Made by a program: the position numbers and the translations under genes
Assembly (NCBI RefSeq): GCF_007830055.1
Contig: NZ_VLLE01000004.1
Coordinates: forward strand, 277,248-341,247
Source of the DNA: Lacibacter cauensis
Lineage (GTDB): Bacteria > Bacteroidota > Bacteroidia > Chitinophagales > Chitinophagaceae
Direction of reading: 5' to 3'
DNA: 64,000 nucleotides
In this document: in pieces, positions 35,273 to 42,487 of the stretch
How the letters are laid out: every line of letters begins with the position of its first letter
How positions within the stretch are numbered: the stretch's first letter is position 1
The notes under the pieces: generated by a model
The model's input: the letters and a program-made list of their open reading frames with translations, nothing else
What the model was told of the DNA's origin: nothing
The model's database searches: none

Positions 35273-36970
35273 TTAACGCAGGTTAAAATATTCTGCAATA
35301 GGACCTAATGCCAGTGCAGGGAAAAATGCTAATGCAGTGATGAGGACGATAACTGCAAAGATCATAATGCCGAATGTGGAGGTATCAGTCTTTAATGTAC
35401 CTGCACTTGCAGGAATATATTTTTTCTGCGCCAGCAAACCCGCAATGGCAACAGGGCCAATGATGGGTAAGAAGCGGCTAAGTATCAATACAAATCCTGT
35501 ACTGATGTTCCACCACAAATTGTTATCGCCCAAACCTTCAAAACCACTGCCGTTATTGGCAGCACTTGATGTGTATTCATACAACATCTCACTAAAGCCA
35601 TGATGACCGGGATTGTTTAACCATGCAGCATTTGCAGGATTGTTTACTACGAGATAACTTGAAAGTGCAGTGCCGGCAAGAATGAGCAGGGGATGCAGCA
35701 ATGCAATGATCATGGCGATTTTGATTTCTCTTGCTTCCACTTTCTTCCCCATAAATTCGGGTGTACGGCCCACCATTAATCCACTGATGAATACAGCAAG
35801 AATAATAAAGATGAAAAAGTTGAGTAAGCCCACACCACAACCACCGTAAAAGGCGTTAATCATCATCGCCAGCAATTCATTCATACCGCTTAAAGGCATC
35901 GTGCTATCATGCATCGCATTAACAGAGCCTGTTGAAATAACTGTTGTAACAATACTCCAGAAACCCGATGCTGCTGCACCAAACCTTACTTCTTTTCCTT
36001 CCATTGCACCAAGGCTGTTATCGATACCCATTGCAGCAATGGCGGGATTGCCTTTTACTTCCATGATGATGTTGGGGATGGCTAACAAAAGAAAACCGAT
36101 TGTCATCACAGCAAAAATCATCCGGCTTAGTTTTCGTTTACGCAGGTAAAAGCCAAACGCAAAGATCATAGCGAACGGAATGATGAGCTGTGCAATCATT
36201 TCAACAATATTGGTAAAGTAGTTGGGGTTTTCGAGCGGGTGTGCGCTGTTGGCACCAAAGAAACCACCGCCGTTTGTACCTAGGTGTTTAATGGGAACGA
36301 AAGCAGCTACGGGCCCTCTTGATACCTGCACAGTATCGCCTTGCAAACTGGTGAAGCTGTCTTTTGCTTCAAAGCCCATCGGCATACCATTCAAAAGAAA
36401 AATAACAGCAATGATCATTGACAAAGGCAATAATACTCTTGTAATTGATTTTAGAAAGAAGTTATAGAAGTTCCCCAACTGTGTAGTTGTTTTTTCTTTT
36501 AATGCCACAAACAAGATTGCTGCAGCTGCCATACCTGTAGCAGCACTTACAAATTGTAAGAACATCAGAAACAGTTGCCCGAGATAGCTAAGCCCTGTTT
36601 CGCCTGAATAGTGTTGCAGGTTACAGTTCACAACAAACGAAATACTTGTGTTAAACGCCAGATCTGAAGACATGTTGGGGTTGCCATCGGGATTTAACGG
36701 TAACCAGCTTTGATTCATTAATACAAACATGCCCAGCAGGAACCAAATCATGTTGATCATGAGCATGGCAACCATGTGTTGTTTCCAGTTCATTTCTTTA
36801 CCTGCATTGATGCCGCTGATGCGGAAGAACAGTTTTTCAACTGGATTCATAACAGGGTCGAGTAAGGTTTTCTCTCCTGCATACACGCGGGCAATGTATT
36901 TTCCTAACGGAATACCAATTGCCAGCGATGCGGCGAACATGAAGAGTATACCTGAAATTTCAGAGTTCAT
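35273..36970 (-). CDS. kdpA: Potassium-transporting ATPase subunit A
   Basis: The potassium-selective channel-like subunit, 565 residues, with ten or more helices. Four filter loops of the SKT superfamily are visible, for example GETGLSYLGQ, LGTNGGGFFGANSAHP and SAANNGSGFEGL. It works with KdpB to pump potassium at very low outside concentration. It follows kdpF after 28 bp and precedes kdpB by 53 bp. Confidence 0.97.
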   Translation of the reverse strand: MNSEISGILFMFAASLAIGIPLGKYIARVYAGEKTLLDPVMNPVEKLFFRISGINAGKEMNWKQHMVAMLMINMIWFLLGMFVLMNQSWLPLNPDGNPNMSSDLAFNTSISFVVNCNLQHYSGETGLSYLGQLFLMFLQFVSAATGMAAAAILFVALKEKTTTQLGNFYNFFLKSITRVLLPLSMIIAVIFLLNGMPMGFEAKDSFTSLQGDTVQVSRGPVAAFVPIKHLGTNGGGFFGANSAHPLENPNYFTNIVEMIAQLIIPFAMIFAFGFYLRKRKLSRMIFAVMTIGFLLLAIPNIIMEVKGNPAIAAMGIDNSLGAMEGKEVRFGAAASGFWSIVTTVISTGSVNAMHDSTMPLSGMNELLAMMINAFYGGCGVGLLNFFIFIILAVFISGLMVGRTPEFMGKKVEAREIKIAMIIALLHPLLILAGTALSSYLVVNNPANAAWLNNPGHHGFSEMLYEYTSSAANNGSGFEGLGDNNLWWNISTGFVLILSRFLPIIGPVAIAGLLAQKKYIPASAGTLKTDTSTFGIMIFAVIVLITALAFFPALALGPIAEYFNLR

Positions 36971-36998
36971 TTTTTAAAAATTAAGCAGAGATGAAGGG

Positions 36999-37076
36999 TT
37001 AAAATTTTTCCGGTTTAATCAGCACAAAACACATGTACAAGAAAAGGGCAATGGCGATCAGGAGCAGTAAGGGCAT
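36999..37076 (-). CDS. kdpF: Potassium-transporting ATPase subunit F
   Basis: A 25-residue one-helix peptide: hydrophobic start MPLLLLIAIALF, then LYMCFVLIKPEKF. The ending (V)LI-x-PE-x-F matches the conserved KdpF tail (E. coli ...LINAEAF), and the gene lies straight before kdpA as usual. KdpF packs against KdpA and stabilises the complex. It is 2 bp after the stop of a second microprotein gene. Confidence 0.88.
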   Translation of the reverse strand: MPLLLLIAIALFLYMCFVLIKPEKF

Positions 37077-37078
37077 AG

Positions 37079-37177
37079 TTAAAATTTTTCGAAGTAATCA
37101 ATGGCTTTGAAAAAGAGCACAAAACAGACAAGGCCTGCGGCTGTGAGTAAAATGGTTGTAAGCATAAGATCAGTCAT
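37079..37177 (-). CDS. One-helix microprotein B of the kdp operon
   Basis: A 32-residue peptide: MTDLMLTTILLTAAGLVCFV followed by LFFKAIDYFEKF. It has one membrane helix and an EKF ending like that of KdpF. Its start overlaps the stop of the preceding microprotein gene by 8 bp, and its stop is 2 bp from the kdpF start, so the three are tightly packed. I do not know a named family. It may be a second KdpF-like subunit or a regulator of the pump. Confidence 0.65.
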   Translation of the reverse strand: MTDLMLTTILLTAAGLVCFVLFFKAIDYFEKF

Positions 37178-37283
37178 GAATGATTCGGTAAATGATTCCT
37201 GTAAGAACAATGAGTGAAAAAAGGCCGAACAGCAAGTGCCAGGATTGCACGTGTTTAAAAAGCCAGTGTCGGAACGGTTTCAT
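37170..37283 (-). CDS. One-helix microprotein A, first gene of the kdp operon
   Basis: A 37-residue peptide with a basic, aromatic start (MKPFRHWLFKHVQSWHLL), one hydrophobic helix (FGLFSLIVLTGIIY) and the tail RIIHD. The positive N-terminus suggests that the N-terminus stays inside. It is the first open frame after the sigma-54-like promoter (ATG about 20 bases after the expected start) and overlaps the next microprotein by 8 bp. The function is unknown. Confidence 0.6.
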   Translation of the reverse strand: MKPFRHWLFKHVQSWHLLFGLFSLIVLTGIIYRIIHD

Positions 37284-37314
37284 ATTTTAACTGATTTGTT
37301 ATGCCAGGATATTG

Positions 37315-37329
37315 GCAAGGCATGGACCA
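37315..37329 (-). promoter_or_regulatory. Sigma-54-type promoter of the kdp operon
   Basis: On the minus strand TGGTCCATGCCTTGC has the -24 TGG and -12 TTGC elements at the exact spacing (GG-N10-GC) of the consensus TGGCACG-N4-TTGC. It lies 31 bases before the ATG of the first kdp gene. The gene on the other side of it encodes a sigma-54-dependent activator, which supports the call. The -24 half is not a perfect match (TGGTCC for TGGCAC). Confidence 0.7.
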
Positions 37330-37399
37330 TTTTGGGCACAAATGCTGAAACCTTTGCCTGTAAAGGATTCTAAAAAAACGGCAGATTGGCAGAAAAGAT

Positions 37400-37424
37400 A
37401 AACCCTTTCAAAATGAAAGGGTTT
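37400..37424 (-). terminator. Terminator of the NtrC-type regulator gene
   Basis: An 11-bp perfect stem AAACCCTTTCA / TGAAAGGGTTT with loop AAA, 22 bp after the regulator stop. On the minus strand it is followed by ATCTTTTCT. It separates the regulator gene from the kdp promoter. Confidence 0.75.
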
Positions 37425-37445
37425 ATACTATTGTTTTGAAAGAGG

Positions 37446-38813
37446 TTAACCGATTTTATACTCCTCAATTTTTCTGTACAAGGTAGTTAATGCAATATTC
37501 AGCAGCTTGGCTGTTTCTGTTTTATTACCGTTTGTATAGTTCAACACTTTTTGAATATGCAGTTTTTCTGCACTGGCAAGATCAAATGCTGAAAGTTGTT
37601 TGTTATTGTTTCCGGTACCGGCATATTGAAAATCGGCTGGCAGCGTGGATGGAAGCAATTCGGAACCGTCTGTTAAAATTACACTGCGTTCAATTACATT
37701 TTTCAATTCACGGATGTTGCCTTTCCAATTATGCAGCTTTAATGCATCGAGGTATTCTTTTGAAAAACCTTTGATTCTTGCATTAGTTTTTGCCGCAAAC
37801 TGTTTGGTGAAAAAAGCAGCCAGCTCTTCAATATCGTTGATACGTTCCCGTAACGGAGGTAATGGAATTGTAAAAACAGAGATACGGTAATACAGGTCTT
37901 CCCTGAAACGACCGGCTTCTATTTCTTTCTGCAGGTCACGATTAGTAGCTGCAACGATGCGCACATTTACTTTCGTTGATTTACTGTCGCCCACTTTTAA
38001 AAATTCACCACTTTCCAATACACGCAACAGTTTTGCCTGTAACTCCAACGGCATCTCACCAATTTCATCTAAAAAAACGGTGCCTTTATCGGCTTCTTCA
38101 AAAATACCTTTGCTGTCTTTTACTGCACCTGTAAAGGCACCTGCTTTATGGCCAAACAATTCATTTTCCAGCAACTCTTTGCTGAAAGCCGCACAGTTTA
38201 CTGCAATAAACGTTTGGTTACTCCGGCTGCTGTTGGTATGAATAGCTTGTGCAAATACTTCTTTACCCGTTCCTGTTTCGCCATTGAGTAAAACAGTTGC
38301 ATCGGTAGACGCTACTTTTGTTGCAGCATCAATGGCTGCCTTGATTTGTTTGGATTGACCGAGTATACTATTGAAAGAATATTTTTTTTCCAGCTGTTGT
38401 TCCAGATGCTGTAAGCGTTTGTTGAGCGTTGCTTTTTCGGCTGCCTTGTACAAAAGCGGAACAACACGGTTGTTATCATCGCCTTTGGTGAGATAGTCAA
38501 ATGCTCCATTTTTAATAGCTGTAACGCCATCAGGTATATTTCCATACGCAGTAAGTAAAATAATTTCAAGAGCAGGATATTTTTCTTTGATCGTTTTTAA
38601 CAGTTCAACACCACTTCCATCGGGTAGTTTTACATCGCAGATCACCACGTCGAATGCCTGCTGATCCAGTTTTTTCAAACCACTTTTACAATCTGCAGCC
38701 TGCACCACTTCAAATCCTTCAAGGCTGATGATCTTTGAAAGAAGCGTTCTGATTTTTTCTTCATCATCGATGACCAGAACTTTTGCCTGAGCTGACTTGT
38801 TGGAATACTGCAA
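37446..38813 (-). CDS. NtrC-family sigma-54-dependent response regulator
   Basis: A 455-residue activator. Receiver with Asp60 in VVICDVKLP; AAA+ domain with Walker A GETGTGKE (178-185), the sigma-54-contacting GAFTGA (225-230) and Walker B TVFLDEIGE (245-253); a C-terminal Fis-type helix-turn-helix (NKTETAKLLNIALTTLYRKIEEY). It would be phosphorylated by a kinase and then drive ATP-dependent opening of a sigma-54 promoter. Such a promoter lies just downstream, ahead of kdp, so this is the probable functional stand-in for KdpE, which is an OmpR-type protein in E. coli. Confidence 0.93.
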   Translation of the reverse strand: MQYSNKSAQAKVLVIDDEEKIRTLLSKIISLEGFEVVQAADCKSGLKKLDQQAFDVVICDVKLPDGSGVELLKTIKEKYPALEIILLTAYGNIPDGVTAIKNGAFDYLTKGDDNNRVVPLLYKAAEKATLNKRLQHLEQQLEKKYSFNSILGQSKQIKAAIDAATKVASTDATVLLNGETGTGKEVFAQAIHTNSSRSNQTFIAVNCAAFSKELLENELFGHKAGAFTGAVKDSKGIFEEADKGTVFLDEIGEMPLELQAKLLRVLESGEFLKVGDSKSTKVNVRIVAATNRDLQKEIEAGRFREDLYYRISVFTIPLPPLRERINDIEELAAFFTKQFAAKTNARIKGFSKEYLDALKLHNWKGNIRELKNVIERSVILTDGSELLPSTLPADFQYAGTGNNNKQLSAFDLASAEKLHIQKVLNYTNGNKTETAKLLNIALTTLYRKIEEYKIG

Positions 38814-38898
38814 TGAAATGAATTTGTGGATAAAGATAGGCCGCTACGGGAAATATGTGTTCAAGATGGACGCAGATTGAAGAAACACGAAAACCCTC

Positions 38899-38926
38899 CT
38901 GCGCTGAAGCTTCGGAGGGCAAGCAC
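38899..38926. repeat. Dispersed repeat copy 2
   Basis: CTGCGCTGAAGCTTCGGAGG followed by GCAAGCAC matches the copy at 28473-28500 in 26 of 28 bases. Preceded by CCCTC, it can fold (CCCTCC pairing with GGAGGG). It lies in the 343-bp gap 38814-39156 together with degenerate CACGAA-type repeats; no gene is seen in this gap. Confidence 0.75.
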
Positions 38927-39156
38927 GAATGGCACGAAAAGCTGAGGCCACGAACTGCACGAAAGGACACAAAAAAGTTCACAGTAATAGATCAGTATCG
39001 AGCAAAAGATTATGGAAAAACCATTTCATAAATAAAGCACTTCAGACCTCTTATCAGAGTGCTCTATTGTTTAACCGGTCTTATACCACAATAGCTTTAC
39101 TCATCTCCGTCATCATCTGTTTTGGTGTACCCGGTTTCAGCCAGAAATTGAAGTAC

Positions 39157-41601
39157 TTACTCCCGCACCCTGTTTTGTTCCTGTTGTGCGCTGTTCTGGT
39201 TATGCTTTCTTGTATCGCTGATGGTTTTTCCAAAGCGCCAGGCCAGTGAGATGGTAAATACACGGGTATCGTTTGCATTACGCCAGTTGGCCTTGGTGTT
39301 GGCGAGGTTGTTAATGATGCCACGGTTTATCTGTGTGTACAGGATATCATTTGCTGTAGCACGAACGGTGAAAGCTGCACCCAGTTTTTTCGACACACCC
39401 GCATTCAATCTTCCACGTTCCAGTAAAATAAATTGATTGGAAGTGATGTTTGTTTGATAAAACCCATCGATCTGCGCACTCCATCCGTTGGTGAATGTAA
39501 AACGGAAGTTGGGTTGTATAAACCAGTACGTGCCTTGTGTATCGAGGTAGCCGGTGTAGAAATTCGTTTGTGAATGGATATTGGTCACTTCTGTATAATA
39601 ACCAAAGCTCAGCCATTTTTTAATGGGCAGATCGCCTTGCAATGATCCGCTGATGTTGGTGATCTTACCAATATTTCCAGGGCGGCTGTAGTAGGTGCCG
39701 TCTTTTATTTCAATTGTTTCGTTGGTATTGTTGAGTGTGGAACTGTAACGCAACGCCACTGTGATCTTGTTTTTATAACTGTACGACAGTTGTACGTTGT
39801 GCGTGTATGCCGGTAATAAAAACGGATTGCCCACATAGTAGGTGAACTTATCCAGTGGTGAAATAAACGGATTGAGATCCTGGTAAAACGGCCGGTTAAT
39901 TCTTCTGCCATAATCGAGTGTGAGGGTGTTGTTGCCGGCGCTGTCTAATTTATAATTGAGGTAAACAGTGGGGAACAAACTTGCATAGGTGCGTTTAAAC
40001 GATGAATCGGGTTTTACGGCATTACCCAACTGCCTGCCATCGGAGATGGTGTACTCGGTGCGTAGGCCTAACTGCATCGACCAACGTTTGCCTTCATGCG
40101 AGCTGTTGATATAGGCAGCATGAATATCTTCTTTGTAAATGAAATGATTTGTTTTGTCGTAGTCGGGTGTTGTTGTATTGTTCTTCGTTAAAAAATAATC
40201 GGCCACATTATCGGTTCTTATCTGGCTCGATTTTGCACCTGCATCAATTTTCCAGCCTTTCTTCAAAGGATGAGTATAGTCTGTTTTTAACGAATAGATA
40301 TCAATGGCAGCAGGCAGATTACCCGTTAAACGTTCCTGTTGTGAAAGTGTATTGTTTGGGAGATAGGTGTAGTTATCAAACAGCTGTTTATTGCCGGTGC
40401 TGTACCGCAGGTAGTCGGCATCTGCTGAAAGTTCGGGGCCGTTTTTACGCATACGTCTTCTGAAATTCAGGTTCACACCTGCGTTGCTGAAGGTGTTGTC
40501 TTGTGTATTGTTGGCCACAATGGTTGAATCAAGTTGAAAAGCAGTATTGATAAAACGGCTGCTGTTATCGTTATCACGTTGTCCTTTTCTTGTAACGCCG
40601 GTGAGTACAATACCGAATGTATTTTTCTCTGTTGCATAATAATCGGCACCCACTTTACCTGAAAAAGCAAGTCCTGATGATTTGATATAAGTGTGTTGCA
40701 GGAAATCGTAATTGCGGCTGCCGTCGGGTTTTATAAAATGACGATTAATGTTGAGATCAGAAAAATTGGTTGCCTGGTTTTGTGTGAGTGTGCCGAATGT
40801 ATTGATCTTACCATTGCGGTAGTTAAAGTTGAAACTGTTGTTTGATTTTGCATACCTGCCCTGTGTATAGGCATTGTTGAGTGAACCGTTGAAACCTTTT
40901 GCCTTTGTCCGTTTCAACCGGATGTTGATGACACCTGCTCCACCTGCTGCATCGTATTTTGCGGGCGGGTTGGTCATAAGTTCAATCTGGTCAACAGAAG
41001 AAGCAGGTAACGAGCGCAGGTAACTTTCCAGGTCGGCACCGCTTAAGTAAGTGGGTTTATCATCAATAAAAATCAGCACGCCATTTTTTCCCTGCAAACT
41101 GATGACGCCATTGTTATCAACAGAAACGCCGGGTGATTTTTCCAGCACTTCCAATGCTGTTGAACCGGCAGCGCTGATCATCTGGTCAACATTGACAACT
41201 GTGCGATCGATTTTTCTTTCAACCGGCGGGCGTTGAGCTGTGATGGTGATGCCCTGCAGATCTTTTGAAAGCGGGATAAGTTTGATGGTGCCCGTATTGA
41301 TCGTATTTTTTTCTGTGGTAAGCGTAATGTTGCTGCTATCTTTTGCGAAGCCACTCATGCTGATGATCAATTGATAGCTGCCTTCTTTTATTTTCTCTAA
41401 GAGAAAGCTTCCGTTGTTATCGGTGAGGGCCGTTTTAACAGCAGTGTTATTTGTGGCGGAGCGTACCAAAATGGTTGCGCCTTCTAAGGGCTGTTGTAAT
41501 GAGTCAACCACTTTACCTGAAATGGAGCCGGTGCCGCTTTGGGCAACTGCATGGAAACAACTGCATACAAGAAAAAGGAGGGCGAATACAGAACGTAGCA
41601 T
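39157..41601 (-). CDS. Outer-membrane beta-barrel receptor (CarboxypepD_reg plus OMP_b-brl_3)
   Basis: An 814-residue outer-membrane protein. Signal peptide to HAVAQ, a CarboxypepD_reg-like domain (25-105: GSISGKVVDSLQQPLEGATI), a plug-like domain (ALEVLEKSPGVSVDNNGVISLQG, FIDDKPTYLSG, IELMTNPPAKYDAAGGAGVINIRLK) and a large barrel. This is the TonB-receptor-like family with an OMP_b-brl_3 barrel that is common in Bacteroidota; substrates are mostly unknown. It stands alone, and 400 bp of gene-free sequence follow its start. Confidence 0.88.
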   Translation of the reverse strand: MLRSVFALLFLVCSCFHAVAQSGTGSISGKVVDSLQQPLEGATILVRSATNNTAVKTALTDNNGSFLLEKIKEGSYQLIISMSGFAKDSSNITLTTEKNTINTGTIKLIPLSKDLQGITITAQRPPVERKIDRTVVNVDQMISAAGSTALEVLEKSPGVSVDNNGVISLQGKNGVLIFIDDKPTYLSGADLESYLRSLPASSVDQIELMTNPPAKYDAAGGAGVINIRLKRTKAKGFNGSLNNAYTQGRYAKSNNSFNFNYRNGKINTFGTLTQNQATNFSDLNINRHFIKPDGSRNYDFLQHTYIKSSGLAFSGKVGADYYATEKNTFGIVLTGVTRKGQRDNDNSSRFINTAFQLDSTIVANNTQDNTFSNAGVNLNFRRRMRKNGPELSADADYLRYSTGNKQLFDNYTYLPNNTLSQQERLTGNLPAAIDIYSLKTDYTHPLKKGWKIDAGAKSSQIRTDNVADYFLTKNNTTTPDYDKTNHFIYKEDIHAAYINSSHEGKRWSMQLGLRTEYTISDGRQLGNAVKPDSSFKRTYASLFPTVYLNYKLDSAGNNTLTLDYGRRINRPFYQDLNPFISPLDKFTYYVGNPFLLPAYTHNVQLSYSYKNKITVALRYSSTLNNTNETIEIKDGTYYSRPGNIGKITNISGSLQGDLPIKKWLSFGYYTEVTNIHSQTNFYTGYLDTQGTYWFIQPNFRFTFTNGWSAQIDGFYQTNITSNQFILLERGRLNAGVSKKLGAAFTVRATANDILYTQINRGIINNLANTKANWRNANDTRVFTISLAWRFGKTISDTRKHNQNSAQQEQNRVRE

Positions 41602-42009
41602 GATAAGGTTTCGTTAAGAACGAAAAATTAAAGGGAATGTGTGGATTGCATTTGCAGATAGTGATAAGTGGCGGGAGGGAGTGCTGTTTTTTACATCATT
41701 ATGCTTTCTTCTATATCCAGCTGGTTGATTAATGGATTTTTGATATTACAGTTGATACTTAACTATTTTCTATCCGGATTTACTGCCTTCTAAAAACGAT
41801 GCTGTTGTTCTTGCCAAACATTCAACAATACAAAACAAGAAAAGGCAGGCACTAAAACAGCTATTGGCTGATACTATTCAACAGACTCTCTATTGAACCA
41901 TTTCCAACGTATACATTTTTTTTCTTTCCGCATTACTTTATTACGCAAAAATATTTATGACTTCGATCAGGTTCATTCCATTTAACCACAACTATATTTG
42001 CAGCATCAA
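41602..42009. other. Gene-free divergent upstream region
   Basis: About 400 bp between the divergent receptor gene and the Cys-rich operon. No protein-like open frame or clear operator was seen. A TATATTTG (41993-42000) matches the -7 consensus but lies only 9 bases before the ATG of the next gene, so it would give a nearly leaderless mRNA; it may be chance. Confidence 0.5.
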
Positions 42010-42384
42010 ATGTTCCGGCAGTTACTCGCTATATTATTTCTTCTTGCATTTGCAATACAAACCTTTCAGCAAAACCTGATCGTTGGCAGTTACTACTTCA
42101 ACAATGCGGCGTATGCAAAGAACTGTGAGAACAAAGCCAAACCATCGTTAGGCTGTAAGGGTAAATGCCAGATGATGAAAAAATTACAGCAGGAAGAACA
42201 GCAAGAAGCCCCTGCTCCCGGTATGAAAGCCGAACAAAAAGGCGAATCCTTTTCATCGCTTGTTAACAACACAATTATCAAAACACCTGAAACTAATGCG
42301 AACCGTTGTTTTGGTTTTGCATTTACAACCGGCACTCCTGCAAACATTGCAGTAAGCATTTTTCATCCGCCTTCTATCGCTTAA
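42010..42384 (+). CDS. Small secreted Cys-rich protein
   Basis: A 124-residue protein. The ATG at 42010 is preferred over an in-frame TTG at 41998. An N-terminal hydrophobic helix (LLAILFLLAFAIQTF) acts as signal or anchor. The next part holds a cluster CENKAKPSLGCKGKCQMMKK, with three cysteines in the pattern C-x9-C-x3-C, then a Gln/Glu-rich linker. Similar short Cys-motif proteins occur before TonB receptors in Bacteroidota. The cysteines could bind a soft metal. It probably is the first gene of an operon with the receptor (103 bp later) and the lipoprotein that follow. Confidence 0.65.
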   Translation: MFRQLLAILFLLAFAIQTFQQNLIVGSYYFNNAAYAKNCENKAKPSLGCKGKCQMMKKLQQEEQQEAPAPGMKAEQKGESFSSLVNNTIIKTPETNANRCFGFAFTTGTPANIAVSIFHPPSIA

Positions 42385-42487
42385 CATCAATCGATGCTGC
42401 AATTTCTGCAGCTCATCCTGTTGTGCTTCCAATGCACGAACAGCGAACTTTTATTTGCATTTCATTTTCTAAACTGAACTCATTACT

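Noticed and set aside
38929-39249. Plus-strand frame with hydrophobic stretches near the receptor gene end
   Set aside because: It runs into the antisense of the 814-residue receptor gene and has no ribosome site; hydrophobic look comes from antisense beta-strand codons.
41993-42000. TATATTTG as promoter of the Cys-rich operon
   Set aside because: Full match to the -7 consensus, but only 9 bases before the ATG and with no TTG at the right distance.
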